Shown here piece after piece: positions 42,721 through 51,300 of a stretch of 64,000 nt of DNA. Location: positions 62,001 through 126,000 of the forward strand of contig JAHYYJ010000007.1 of the NCBI GenBank assembly GCA_019425015.1. The letters are read 5' to 3'. How positions within the stretch are numbered: the stretch's first letter is position 1; every line of letters begins with the position of its first letter. A model generated the notes under the pieces. That model made no database searches and was not told where the DNA came from. It saw only the letters and a list, made by a program, of their open reading frames with translations. This stretch comes from Collinsella sp. Lineage in GTDB: Bacteria > Actinomycetota > Coriobacteriia > Coriobacteriales > Coriobacteriaceae. The position numbers and the translations under genes are program-made.

Positions 42721-43848
42721 ATGAAGGATCTAGTTTGTGACATATCGGCTTTTAGGTACTGGCGTCTGCCCCCTCAGGTCCGCGCTTTGTGTCCGCCGCT
42801 TCCACGGCCGGAAGAAGACCGGCAGCGATATGACCTCGCCCGTAACCCGACGGCTGCGGCTGTGCTCGGCTTTCCCTTGTATACATTGGTTCGGACGAGA
42901 AACAAGCGGACTTGTCCTGCCAGCATTAGGCAGCGGCTCTTTCTTGGTGAGCTTCCCAGGGAATCCGTGCTGGAAACGGAGCATGGATTTTTGGTTACGT
43001 CTCCTCTGCTGACGGCATTCATCATGTCGCGACATCTGACGGATCTCCAGCTTCTTTTTGTGTTGGCGGAGATGTGCGGCTTGTTTGCGGTGTGTGCCCT
43101 GCCTGCGGCACTTGAGGCGGAGCTTTCGCGTGCAATTGATTCGGGTGCGATTTCGACAACGTTGGGTTGGGTGCGTTGTCCGTCCGAGGGCGGCACCGCC
43201 TCAAATTTATGGCGTCGCGACGCCTTGGTTTTGGGTGGAGACCTTGACCGTTTTTGTTCGGATGTTTGCGGGATGCGTTACGGCAATCGATTTATGGCGG
43301 TATCACATCTCGTTCCATTGGGTGCCGCATCGCCTTTTGAGGTCGAGGCGTATTTGTTGCTTGGACTACCGCGATCTCTGGGAGGCGAAGGTTTTTGCGG
43401 CATAGAGCTCAATGTCGAAGTGACGTTAAGCACAAGTGCTCGAGCGATTGTGGGAAAGTCCCACATATATATCGACCTACTTCTTTCTTCACCGGACGGG
43501 AAGCGGCAGGTGGCCATTGAATGTCAGGGAAAGGCCTCGCACAGGCGCGCGGGGGATGGCTTGCGTGACGCTGACCGCATGACGGCGCTTCAGACCATGG
43601 GCTACGACGTACTTCTCCTGACACACGGACAGATATCCGATGAGGATAGATTCCGCGCGATCGTTAAGGCCGTATGCAGGATGCTCGATGTTGAATATAG
43701 TGATAAAAGCTCGGATGAGCAAAGGGCCGAGGCATTACTCCGATCTGAACTATTCGTTGACTGGACAAAATTGGGAGTAATCGACGAAAAGATGCCCGTT
43801 AGACACAAAAAGGCTCGATCGTGGACGCCTGCGGATCTAAGTGAGTAG
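42721..43848 (+). CDS. nuclease-like hypothetical protein framed by 119-bp repeats
   Basis: 375 aa from ATG 42721 (GTG 42715 possible; the ribosome binding site is poor). No family is recognised with certainty. The N-terminus DISAFRYWRLPPQVRALCPPLP is the kind seen in Coriobacterial accessory proteins. The C-terminal half has a PD-(D/E)xK-type pattern: YIDLLLSSPDGKRQVAIECQG near residues 256-276 (Asp, then E-x-Q), then DADRMTALQTMGYDVLLLTH. The usual Lys is Gln, as in some family members. A DNA- or RNA-cleaving role is an inference. Its TAG stop falls in repeat B, and repeat A starts 302 bases upstream of the ATG, so the gene sits in a repeat-bounded cassette. Confidence 0.65.
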   Translation: MKDLVCDISAFRYWRLPPQVRALCPPLPRPEEDRQRYDLARNPTAAAVLGFPLYTLVRTRNKRTCPASIRQRLFLGELPRESVLETEHGFLVTSPLLTAFIMSRHLTDLQLLFVLAEMCGLFAVCALPAALEAELSRAIDSGAISTTLGWVRCPSEGGTASNLWRRDALVLGGDLDRFCSDVCGMRYGNRFMAVSHLVPLGAASPFEVEAYLLLGLPRSLGGEGFCGIELNVEVTLSTSARAIVGKSHIYIDLLLSSPDGKRQVAIECQGKASHRRAGDGLRDADRMTALQTMGYDVLLLTHGQISDEDRFRAIVKAVCRMLDVEYSDKSSDEQRAEALLRSELFVDWTKLGVIDEKMPVRHKKARSWTPADLSE

Positions 43849-43957
43849 ACTTTTGGCGTGATGGCGACCAGGCCGTTTTGCAACAAGTCATTTACCTGCG
43901 ACTTTATAAAGCAATATGGATGGCGTGCTCGGCAAGTTCCAAAAAGCCTACTCACTT
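43839..43957. repeat. 119-bp palindromic repeat, copy B
   Basis: Same ends as copy A (AAGTGAGTAGACTTTT ... CTACTCACTT), no gaps in the alignment, and shared internal GGCGACCAGGC and TACCTGCG. The stop codon of the nuclease-like gene (TAG 43846-43848) is in its left arm. Right arm has one change (AAGCCTACTC) that breaks one base pair of the terminal stem. Confidence 0.9.
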
Positions 43958-44029
43958 AGTTTTTGACGAGAAACCGATGCCGAAGGCGGTCCTATTTCAG
44001 GGCGTTTACGAGTTCTCGAGACACGAAAA

Positions 44030-44057
44030 AAGGCCCGAACCATGCGGTCCGGACCTT
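44030..44057 (-). terminator. terminator after the rubrerythrin gene
   Basis: AAGGCCCGAACC (44030-44041) pairs with GGTCCGGACCTT (44046-44057), allowing two wobbles, with an A run (T run on the minus strand) at 44025-44030. Confidence 0.7.
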
Positions 44058-44090
44058 ATGAAGCTAGAGATTATCTCTCAGGCTGCTGGC

Positions 44091-44651
44091 TTAGCCAAAG
44101 TAGCGCTTGAGCAGGCCGGCGAAAGCCTTGCCGTGGCGGGCCTCGTCGCGAGCCATCTCGTGCACGGTGTCGTGGATGGCATCGAGGCCGGCGGCCTTGG
44201 CGCGCTTGGCAAGATCGGTCTTGCCGGCGGTGGCGCCGTTCTCGGCCTCAACGCGCATCTCGAGGTTCTTCTTGGTGGAGTCGGTCACGACCTCGCCCAG
44301 GAGCTCAGCGAACTTGGCGGCGTGCTCGGCCTCCTCGTGGGCAGCCTTCTCCCAGTACAGGCCGATCTCGGGATAGCCCTCGCGATGAGCGACGCGAGCC
44401 ATGGCCAGGTACATACCGACCTCAGAGCACTCGCCCTCAAAGTTGGCGCGCAGGTCGGCAACGATATCCTCGGAGACGCCCTCCATCTTGGCGACGCCTA
44501 CGACGTGCTCGGCAGCCCACTCGAGCTGGCCCTCTTCCTGCTTCAGGAAACGAGAACCGGGAACGCCGCACTGGGGGCACTTGAAGTCCTCGGGCAGCTG
44601 GTCGCCGTCGAACTCTTCCACATAACCGCAAACGGGGCAAACAAACTTCAT
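44091..44651 (-). CDS. rubrerythrin with N-terminal rubredoxin domain (reverse type)
   Basis: 186 aa. Residues 4-35 form a rubredoxin-like centre (CPVCGY ... CPQCGVPG), followed by a ferritin-like diiron domain with [41 protein letters not shown] and [11 protein letters not shown] supplying the Glu/His ligands. The rubredoxin-first order is that of reverse rubrerythrins from anaerobes, which reduce H2O2 using NADH through electron carriers. ATG 44651 follows AAAGGA. A -35/-10 pair is visible upstream. Confidence 0.9.
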   Translation of the reverse strand: MKFVCPVCGYVEEFDGDQLPEDFKCPQCGVPGSRFLKQEEGQLEWAAEHVVGVAKMEGVSEDIVADLRANFEGECSEVGMYLAMARVAHREGYPEIGLYWEKAAHEEAEHAAKFAELLGEVVTDSTKKNLEMRVEAENGATAGKTDLAKRAKAAGLDAIHDTVHEMARDEARHGKAFAGLLKRYFG

Positions 44652-44735
44652 GATTCGATCCTTTCGATCGATGGCGATGGGGCGCTTGTCCGGTCCCGTA
44701 AGGGCCCTCTCCGGACGTGCGTCTTGACGAGTTCT

Positions 44736-44763
44736 ATTATCCATAAATGCAACCAAATGTGAA
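44736..44763 (-). promoter_or_regulatory. promoter of the rubrerythrin gene
   Basis: On the minus strand TTCACA (44763-44758) and GATAAT (44741-44736) are separated by 16 bp, giving a plausible vegetative promoter about 85 bases before the ATG. Confidence 0.5.
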
Positions 44764-44907
44764 GCCTATTAGGAATGATTTTTAATAAAATAATTTTGAG
44801 ATATGAAGATGTTGATTGATTAACGATTGACAGGTCGTCTGTGACCGCCGCTGAGTACAATCGGTCGAGCAAATGTTGACCAATCAACAAATGAGGGGGC
44901 CTCCTTT

Positions 44908-46128
44908 ATGCATCTAGCCCGCCGCGCCTGGTGCCGAACATATCAGACGATTTTTCGTATCGCATTGCCGGTGCTGCCCTATACCGAGCCACGCATCCTG
45001 GAGCATGCTGAGGATGTGCCCACAGTGCTTCAAAAGCGTTCGATACAGCGGGTTCTTATCGTGACGGATCCCGGCATTGCCCGTCTGGGGCTCACGGCAC
45101 CGCTCGAGACAGCGCTCGCGTCCAAGGGGATCGACGTTGCGGTCTATGCCAAAACGTGTGCGAACCCCACGGTTTCAAACGTGGAGGAAGCGGCGTCCCT
45201 GTATCGAGAGAGCGCCTGCCAGGCCATTATCGGCTTTGGCGGTGGCTCGGCCATGGACTGCGCCAAGGGCGTGGGCGCGCGCATCGCGCAGCCAAAGAAG
45301 CCCATCAACAAGATGCGCGGCCTGTTGCGTATCCATCGTCGCCTGCCGCTGCTCATCGCCGTTCCCACCACGGCGGGCACGGGAAGCGAGGTCACGCTTG
45401 CAGCGGTAATTACCGACGACGAGACGCACTACAAGTATCCCATTAACGACTTTGTGCTGATCCCGCGCTTTGCGGTGCACGACCCCGAGTTTACGCGCGG
45501 CCTGCCCGCCTCCATTACGGGGCAAACGGGCATGGACGCCCTGACACATGCCGTCGAGGCCTTTATCGGGCGCAGCACCACGCCCTATACGCGCAAGATG
45601 GCGCGCCAGGCGGTGCAGCTCATCCACGACAATTTGCTCGAGGCCTATGAGTGCGGTGGCAACATGCGTGCGCGCCGCAATTTGCTTTCGGCGGCGTATA
45701 AAGCGGGCGTTGCCTTTACGCGCTCTTATGTTGGATACGTCCATGCCATCGCGCACAGCCTGGGCGGGCGTTACGGGATTCCCCACGGCTTGGCCAACGC
45801 CATCATCCTGCCGCACATGCTTCGCGCCTATGGCGAAGCTGCTGCTCCCAAGCTCGCCGATCTCGCCCGCATGGCCGGCATTGCGCCGGCTAATGCGCTG
45901 GACAACGTGGCTGCTGAGGCCTTTATCGATTGGGTCGACCGCATGAACGTTGCCCTGGGTATCCCCAAATATGTGACAGGCATTCGCCGCTCCGACATTC
46001 CCGAAATGGCAACGCACGCCGATGCCGAGGCTAATCCGCTGTACCCCGTTCCGCTTTTAATGGACCGCTTGGAGCTCGAGCGTATGTACGAGGTCGTCGC
46101 GGGTGGTATGCTTGAGGACGAGAACTAG
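44908..46128 (+). CDS. iron-containing alcohol dehydrogenase (group III)
   Basis: 406 aa. NAD-binding GFGGGSAMDCAKGVGARI, PTTAGTGSEVT, and metal-site sequences GMDALTHAVEAF and HAIAHSLGGRYGIPHGLANA place it in the Fe-ADH family. It oxidises an alcohol or reduces an aldehyde with NAD(P)H. The N-terminus MHLARRAWCRTYQTIF is unusual but AGGGGG is eight bases upstream of ATG 44908. The next gene is an aldehyde dehydrogenase nine bases away, so the two probably interconvert an alcohol, aldehyde and acid; the substrate is unknown. Confidence 0.88.
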   Translation: MHLARRAWCRTYQTIFRIALPVLPYTEPRILEHAEDVPTVLQKRSIQRVLIVTDPGIARLGLTAPLETALASKGIDVAVYAKTCANPTVSNVEEAASLYRESACQAIIGFGGGSAMDCAKGVGARIAQPKKPINKMRGLLRIHRRLPLLIAVPTTAGTGSEVTLAAVITDDETHYKYPINDFVLIPRFAVHDPEFTRGLPASITGQTGMDALTHAVEAFIGRSTTPYTRKMARQAVQLIHDNLLEAYECGGNMRARRNLLSAAYKAGVAFTRSYVGYVHAIAHSLGGRYGIPHGLANAIILPHMLRAYGEAAAPKLADLARMAGIAPANALDNVAAEAFIDWVDRMNVALGIPKYVTGIRRSDIPEMATHADAEANPLYPVPLLMDRLELERMYEVVAGGMLEDEN

Positions 46129-46137
46129 GAGGGCGCC

Positions 46138-47517
46138 ATGAACACCGAGGAAATTGCGCGCATCGTCGGCGATCAGCGCGCCTACTTTAAGACGCACGCC
46201 ACGTTTGATGTCGATGCTCGACGTCGTGCGCTCGTGAGTTTACGCGATGCGGTACGGGCCCACGAGGCCGATATTGCCCATGCGCTCAAGACCGATTTGG
46301 GAAAGTCGCATGACGAGGCCTATATGTGCGAAATCGGCACCTCGCTTTCCGAGATTCGTCATCAGATCGCGCATGTGGCTCGATGGAGTCGTTCGCGCCT
46401 GCGTCCGTGTGACCTTGCCAACGCCGTGAGTGTGTGCAAAACGCAAGCCGTGCCCTATGGCGTCACGCTCATCATGGCTCCGTGGAACTACCCGTTTTTA
46501 CTGACGCTCGAGCCACTCGCCGGCGCCCTTGCCGCGGGCAATACCGTGGTCATCAAGCCGAGCGCCTATGCTCCGGCATCGAGCGCGGTGCTCAAGCAAA
46601 TCTGTGAAGAGGCATTTGATCCGCGCTTGGTGACGGTCGTCGAAGGCGGGCGTGCCGAAAACGAAGCGTTGCTCGATGAGTGCTGGGACAAGATCTTCTT
46701 TACCGGTAGCGTTCCGGTCGGCAAGCTCGTCATGGAGCGTGCAAGTAAAAACCTCACACCCGTGACGCTTGAGCTGGGCGGAAAGAGTCCCTGCATCGTG
46801 GATGCGACGGCTAACTTGAAGGTCGCGGCACGCCGTATCGCCTTTGGTAAATGGCTCAACGTGGGGCAGACCTGCGTGGCGCCCGACTACCTGCTGGTCG
46901 ATGCGCGCGTGCACGACGAGCTGCTGGACCTCATCAAGGAGGAGGCCCGCCGCATGTTTGGCGAGCATCCGCTCGACAATGAGAATTACGGTCTTATTGT
47001 CAACGCCAAGCATTTCGCGCGCGTACGCGGGCTGATCGACCCCGACAAGGTTGTGCTGGGAGGTACCGCGCGCGAGTCGTCGCTCAAGATTGAACCGACG
47101 ATTTTGGACGGCGTGGCGCCTGAGGACGCCGTAATGCAGGAGGAGATTTTCGGCCCCATCTTGCCGGTGCTGTCGTTTGAGAGCCTAGACGAGGCCGAGA
47201 CGTTTATTACGGATCGTCCGACGCCGCTGGCCCTGTATATCTTTAGCCAAGACCGTGAGGTTCAGCAGCGCTTTGTGCGTTACGTGCCCTTTGGTGGTGG
47301 CTGTGTTAATGACACCATTATGCATTTGGCCACGAGCCATATGGGCTTTGGCGGCATGGGGGCGAGCGGTATGGGACAGTACCATGGACGCGAGAGCTTC
47401 GATACGTTTAGCCACAAGAAGAGCATCGTGAACAAGGCAACGTGGCTGGACGTGCCGTTCCGCTATGCCCCTTACGCAAGCTGGAAGCGCAAGTTCGTGC
47501 GCATGTTTGTGCATTAG
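46138..47517 (+). CDS. class 3 aldehyde dehydrogenase
   Basis: 459 aa. Cofactor motif MAPWNYPF near 113-120, FFTGSVPVGK at 187-196, general base Glu212 in LELGGKSP, catalytic Cys246 in GQTCVAPDY, and EEIFGPILPVL. The C-terminal WKRKFVRMFVH extension is typical of class 3 enzymes. It oxidises fatty, aromatic or short-chain aldehydes with NAD(P)+. AGGAGGG precedes ATG 46138 and the gap from the alcohol dehydrogenase gene is nine bases, so the two are one transcription unit. Confidence 0.9.
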   Translation: MNTEEIARIVGDQRAYFKTHATFDVDARRRALVSLRDAVRAHEADIAHALKTDLGKSHDEAYMCEIGTSLSEIRHQIAHVARWSRSRLRPCDLANAVSVCKTQAVPYGVTLIMAPWNYPFLLTLEPLAGALAAGNTVVIKPSAYAPASSAVLKQICEEAFDPRLVTVVEGGRAENEALLDECWDKIFFTGSVPVGKLVMERASKNLTPVTLELGGKSPCIVDATANLKVAARRIAFGKWLNVGQTCVAPDYLLVDARVHDELLDLIKEEARRMFGEHPLDNENYGLIVNAKHFARVRGLIDPDKVVLGGTARESSLKIEPTILDGVAPEDAVMQEEIFGPILPVLSFESLDEAETFITDRPTPLALYIFSQDREVQQRFVRYVPFGGGCVNDTIMHLATSHMGFGGMGASGMGQYHGRESFDTFSHKKSIVNKATWLDVPFRYAPYASWKRKFVRMFVH

Positions 47518-47781
47518 AATCAGATGACATAGGGATAAACAAAGTGGCCGCCCCCGCGTAAGCGAAGACGGCCATTTCTCACGATGAAAACGTGTATCGG
47601 AGTTGGCAAGACCCGCTGCCACGGGTGCCATCCGTGTTCCCATCTTATCTGCAAGCGTTCCGTTGCGCAAGCGTTGCGGCAAACGATTGAAAGACGCAGA
47701 CAGGATGAATTTGTGTCCGCACGGGCCCGTAGACTTCTCAACTACGTTGTGGATGCTCGCTAATCGGTAATGGAGGCGCAC

Positions 47782-47961
47782 GTGTTTGATGACGATGACC
47801 TGTTCGATCTGACAGACGATCCGTTTGAGTGGGATATGCTACTCGATGACGATGAGTTGGAGCAGGACCGTAAGAAGCGGCAGGGCAAGAAGACGCGGGA
47901 TGACGCTTCGAAAAAGCAGGACAAGCGTCGCCGAGGTCTGTTCGGCGGGCTCTTTGGGTGA
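47782..47961 (+). CDS. small acidic-then-basic protein
   Basis: 59 aa from GTG 47782, with GGAGG five bases upstream (the ATG at 47770 is part of that site). The N-terminal half is strongly acidic (FDDDDLFDLTDDPFEWDMLL), the second strongly basic (DRKKRQGKKTR ... DKRRRGLFGGLFG). No homologue recognised. It may be an assembly or nucleic-acid-associated factor, or not be translated at all. It stands alone with 66 bases to the phosphoesterase gene. Confidence 0.55.
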   Translation: MFDDDDLFDLTDDPFEWDMLLDDDELEQDRKKRQGKKTRDDASKKQDKRRRGLFGGLFG

Positions 47962-48027
47962 CTGTCTCATCGCCGCGTCTGTATACTAAACAGGTCTTAT
48001 ACGCGTTGCGAAATGAGGACAGAGACG

Positions 48028-48573
48028 ATGATGTGGTTTACCGCCGACCTGCACCTGGGCGATACGAATATCTTGCACGACATGGATCGACCGTTTGATT
48101 CGGTCGAGGAGATGAACCGCAAGGTCATCGATGCCATCAATGAGTGCGTGGCTGTGGACGACCGCCTCTATATCTTGGGAGACTTTACCTATCGTTTGCC
48201 CCTGGCGGAGGCGGTGCGCCTGCGCGAGCGCATCGAATGTCAGAACGTAACGCTCATCCGCGGTAACCATGACGGCGACTGGGAAGATCCAGACGCGCCG
48301 CACATTTGGGATGAGGTGCGCGATTATCTGGAGGTCGCCCCCGGTTACGCGAAGGGCCATCGCCTGGTAATGAGCCATTACCCCATGCTCAGCTGGAACG
48401 GCAAGGCGCGTGGCGCCATCATGTTGCACGGGCATATCCACAGCAGGGGAGACCGCACCAACGCGCGCAACCGCGATCGCGAGCGCCCGGTTCTGCGCTA
48501 CGACGTTGGCCTCGATGCCAACAACTACAAGCCCGTAAGCCGTGACCAAATCCTAGGCTTCTTTGGACTGTAG
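48028..48573 (+). CDS. calcineurin-like metallophosphoesterase
   Basis: 181 aa. The five metal-binding blocks are seen in order: TADLHLGD (Asp, His), ILGDFTY, RGNHDGDW, MSHYPM and HGHIHS. Phosphodiesterase or phosphatase on a nucleotide or protein; short single-domain members include several of unknown substrate. ATG 48028 was chosen with GAGGA eight bases upstream; earlier ATG 48013 would add five residues. Confidence 0.85.
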   Translation: MMWFTADLHLGDTNILHDMDRPFDSVEEMNRKVIDAINECVAVDDRLYILGDFTYRLPLAEAVRLRERIECQNVTLIRGNHDGDWEDPDAPHIWDEVRDYLEVAPGYAKGHRLVMSHYPMLSWNGKARGAIMLHGHIHSRGDRTNARNRDRERPVLRYDVGLDANNYKPVSRDQILGFFGL

Positions 48574-48593
48574 CTGTAAGTGCAGGTAGAATG

Positions 48594-48626
48594 AACGCGC
48601 CGCGCGGATGGTCTGTGCGGCGCGTT
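48594..48626 (+). terminator. terminator after the phosphoesterase gene
   Basis: AACGCGCCGC (48594-48603) pairs perfectly with GCGGCGCGTT (48617-48626), between the phosphoesterase and antiterminator genes. Confidence 0.7.
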
Positions 48627-48646
48627 TCAGTAGGAGCGATGAATCC

Positions 48647-49483
48647 ATGAGGGCTATCCAGCGCATTAACCATAACGCTGCCATCTGCGAAGACGGCGCG
48701 GGGCGTCAGCTTATCGCGCTGGGTCGCGGTATCGGCTTTGGCGATATGCCGCATGAGGTCGACCTGGATGTCATCACGCGTACCTTTTACGGCATTGATT
48801 CAAAGTACCTGGCGTTTATTGATGAGGTCGACCCCGAGGTGCTGGAGTTTTCTGCTCAGCTGGCTGATATCGCAACCGGACAGCTTTCGTACGAATTGAG
48901 CCCTAACCTCCCCATTACACTGGCGGACCATATCCAGTTTGCCATTAAGCGCGCCCGCGAACACATGGTGGTGTCGTTGCCGCTCGAGCGCGATCTGGAG
49001 CAGCTGCATCCCATCGAATACCGCTTGGGCGAGCTGGCTGTTCGCGGCATCCAGAAAAGCTTCCGTGTGCGTATGCCCCGAAGCGAGGCCGCGGGCATTG
49101 CCATGTCGATTGTCAACGCATCGGTTAAGCCGAGCGAGCGGCGCGTGCTTGCCGAGCAGCACGAGGAGCGACTGCTCGATATGACGGTCGCGATTATTCA
49201 AGAAGAGTTGGGTGTGACGGTCGATCGCTCGTCGTTCGCCTTTGCCCGCTTTGCCACTCATGTGCGCTATCTGCTCGACCGCGTGGCAAAGAAAGAGCCG
49301 ATCGATACCGAGAACTCCGGTCTTTACGACGTGCTCGTGGAGCAGTATCCGGCGGCATCGCGTTGCGCTCACCGTGTCGACGATCTGATTCAAGAGACCT
49401 TTGGCGAGCCATTGGCCCAAGAGGAGCTCGTCTATCTGATCATGCATGTGAATCGCGTGGCTTCTGTCCACTCGGATAAATAG
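48647..49483 (+). CDS. licT: BglG/LicT-family transcriptional antiterminator
   Basis: 278 aa. N-terminal RNA-binding CAT domain (1-55: MRAIQRINHNAAICED, LIALGRGIGFG) followed by two PRDs. PTS-regulated histidines: PRD1 His95 kept, its second position is Ser154 (SIVNA instead of HIVNA); PRD2 His205 and His267 kept. Such proteins are activated when their EIIB or HPr phosphorylation changes on sugar supply and then bind the RAT hairpin to prevent termination. AGGAG lies ten bases before ATG 48647. A RAT/terminator is present 113 bases downstream, in front of the EIIBC gene. Confidence 0.92.
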   Translation: MRAIQRINHNAAICEDGAGRQLIALGRGIGFGDMPHEVDLDVITRTFYGIDSKYLAFIDEVDPEVLEFSAQLADIATGQLSYELSPNLPITLADHIQFAIKRAREHMVVSLPLERDLEQLHPIEYRLGELAVRGIQKSFRVRMPRSEAAGIAMSIVNASVKPSERRVLAEQHEERLLDMTVAIIQEELGVTVDRSSFAFARFATHVRYLLDRVAKKEPIDTENSGLYDVLVEQYPAASRCAHRVDDLIQETFGEPLAQEELVYLIMHVNRVASVHSDK

Positions 49484-49510
49484 GCTCTCTGGTATTTCCT
49501 TTCCGTCATG

Positions 49511-49550
49511 GCGACCGTTCGCGGGTCGTTTGCTACCGTTCGTCGGTAAT
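49511..49550. promoter_or_regulatory. tandem imperfect dyads upstream of the PTS gene
   Basis: GCGACCGTTCGCGGGTCGT (49511-49529) and GCTACCGTTCGTCGGTAAT (49532-49550) are two related dyads (ACCG-N-CGG type) offset by 21 bp, two helical turns. TATACT at 49579-49584 may be the promoter -10. They could bind a repressor or activator of the PTS operon. Confidence 0.45.
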
Positions 49551-49595
49551 CTGAGCCGCAACGAACGCATCTGCCGCATATACTCGCCGTGTGTT

Positions 49596-49686
49596 GGGTG
49601 TTACTCACGGCGCAGCTCCGAGAGGCACTACCGATTCTGCCGAGACCATAATTGGGTCTCTGTCGGTTGTGCGCGGGGCTTTTTTC
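49596..49686 (+). promoter_or_regulatory. RAT antiterminator and overlapping terminator in front of PTS
   Basis: GGGTGTTACTC (49596-49606) and GAGGCACTACC (49622-49632) match the two halves of ribonucleic antiterminators bound by LicT/BglG proteins (TTACT with AGGCA). The 3' half overlaps a terminator: CACTACCGATTC..GAGACC pairs with GGGTCTCTGTCGGTTGTG, followed by a T run at 49680-49685. Binding of LicT would stabilise the RAT and block the terminator. Confidence 0.85.
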
Positions 49687-49823
49687 ATGTCGATCCACCC
49701 GGGAATCACATGCAAATCAATCTCTTGCCAACTGGTATCGCGCGCTGCGCAGGCGCGAGCGGAATCGTGCGTCTTGGTGCCGTGAAGTCCCACGGCCTTT
49801 AGTTGGAAGAGAAGGGATTCGAC

Positions 49824-51272
49824 ATGGCTGTCGATAACAAGAAGATTGCCGAGGACGTGCTCGCTGCCGTCGGCGGCGCCTCCAATGTGACGAACGCGAC
49901 GCACTGCATGACCCGCTTGCGTCTGAACCTCAAAGATCAGTCCATTCCCAATGATAATGAAGTTAAGAAGATCAAGGGTGTGCTGGGCGCACAGTGGTCT
50001 GGCGGCCAGTATCAGGTCATCATTGGCCAGAACGTGCCGAAGGTCTATGACGCCGCCATTGCGCTGGGCGTCAAGGGCGAAGGCTCCATTGACGAGAACC
50101 TCGATGACGGCACCAAGGAGCCACTGACGGTCAAGACTGCGGGCAAGAAGGCCCTTAACTACCTGTCCAAGACAATGTGCATGACGATCCCCATTATCAT
50201 GGGCGCCGCCATGTTCCGCACACTTGCCGTACTTTGCGGCGACGGCATGCTCGGTATCTGGTCTGCCGATTCTGACATCTACAACTTCTTCTACAACTGG
50301 ATTTACAACGCCGGCTATTATTTCCTCCCTGTCTATCTGGGTTGGGCTGCCGCAAAGCAGCTCGGCTGCAGCCAGCCGCTCGGCATGATGCTCGGCGGCG
50401 TGCTCATTGCCCCCGAGTTCATGACGTTGGTCAACGCCGCTGCGGATTCTGGTGCTACGACCACGATGGTTTACGGCGTGCTCCCGGCTCAGCTGAACAA
50501 CTATTCTGCGACCGTGCTCCCTATGCTGCTGTCTATGCCGGTGCTGATGGTCGTCGAGAAGTTCATGAAGAAGATCATCCCCGACATGCTCTCCACGGTG
50601 TTTGTGCCCGTGTGCACCATGGCTGTGATGACCCCCGTTTCCCTGTGCGCCCTAGCTCCGATTGGTTCCATTCTGGGCGACCTGGTCGGCAACTTTATGT
50701 TCGGCCTCGGAAACGCTGGCGGCATCGTCACAATCCTCTCCCTCGTCGCCATTGCCGCGCTTTGGGAGTTCCTGGTTATGACCGGTATGCACCAGGTTCT
50801 GATTGCCCTCGGCATTGTGCAGGTGCTCACCTCAGGGTCTGACTCCTGCGTTATGGTCGCGGGTGCTATCGCTCAGTTCGCCACGTGGGGCATGGCCTTC
50901 GGTGCCTTCCTGCGCCTTAAGGAGGTCGACGAAAAGGGCGCTATGCTTGGTTTCTCGCTCTCCGGCATTGTCGGTGGCGTGACGGAGCCCGCGCTGTATG
51001 GCTGCGGCTTTAAGTATACTCGCTGCCTGGGTGCCATGGTCGCGGGCGGCGCTATCGGCGGCCTGATCGCGGCTCTCACTAATGTGACCACGTATGTTTT
51101 GGGCGCAACTAATATCCTTGGTATTACAGGTTATGTTGCAGGCGGAACTGCTAATCTCGTATGGGGCTGCGTTGCATCGGGCACTGCATTTGTTGCCGCC
51201 GCTGCCATCGCCTACTTCTTTGGCTTTACCAAGGAGCAGCTCGACGAAGACGCTGCTGCCGCCAAAGCCTAA
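49824..51272 (+). CDS. PTS transporter EIIBC, glucose/beta-glucoside superfamily
   Basis: 482 aa. The EIIB domain comes first: phosphorylation Cys28 in NATHCMTRLRLNL, followed by the EIIC membrane domain with about ten helices and the family signature GGVTEPALYG near residue 393. No C-terminal EIIA domain, so a general EIIA-Glc protein must act in trans, as for MurP or the SacP type. Imports and phosphorylates a sugar; the adjacent LicT-type regulator suggests a beta-glucoside or an N-acetylated aminosugar. ATG 49824 is preceded by AGAAGGGA. First structural gene after the RAT. Confidence 0.9.
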   Translation: MAVDNKKIAEDVLAAVGGASNVTNATHCMTRLRLNLKDQSIPNDNEVKKIKGVLGAQWSGGQYQVIIGQNVPKVYDAAIALGVKGEGSIDENLDDGTKEPLTVKTAGKKALNYLSKTMCMTIPIIMGAAMFRTLAVLCGDGMLGIWSADSDIYNFFYNWIYNAGYYFLPVYLGWAAAKQLGCSQPLGMMLGGVLIAPEFMTLVNAAADSGATTTMVYGVLPAQLNNYSATVLPMLLSMPVLMVVEKFMKKIIPDMLSTVFVPVCTMAVMTPVSLCALAPIGSILGDLVGNFMFGLGNAGGIVTILSLVAIAALWEFLVMTGMHQVLIALGIVQVLTSGSDSCVMVAGAIAQFATWGMAFGAFLRLKEVDEKGAMLGFSLSGIVGGVTEPALYGCGFKYTRCLGAMVAGGAIGGLIAALTNVTTYVLGATNILGITGYVAGGTANLVWGCVASGTAFVAAAAIAYFFGFTKEQLDEDAAAAKA

Positions 51273-51300
51273 AGCATCCGTTCGGTAGGACAATTATCTG

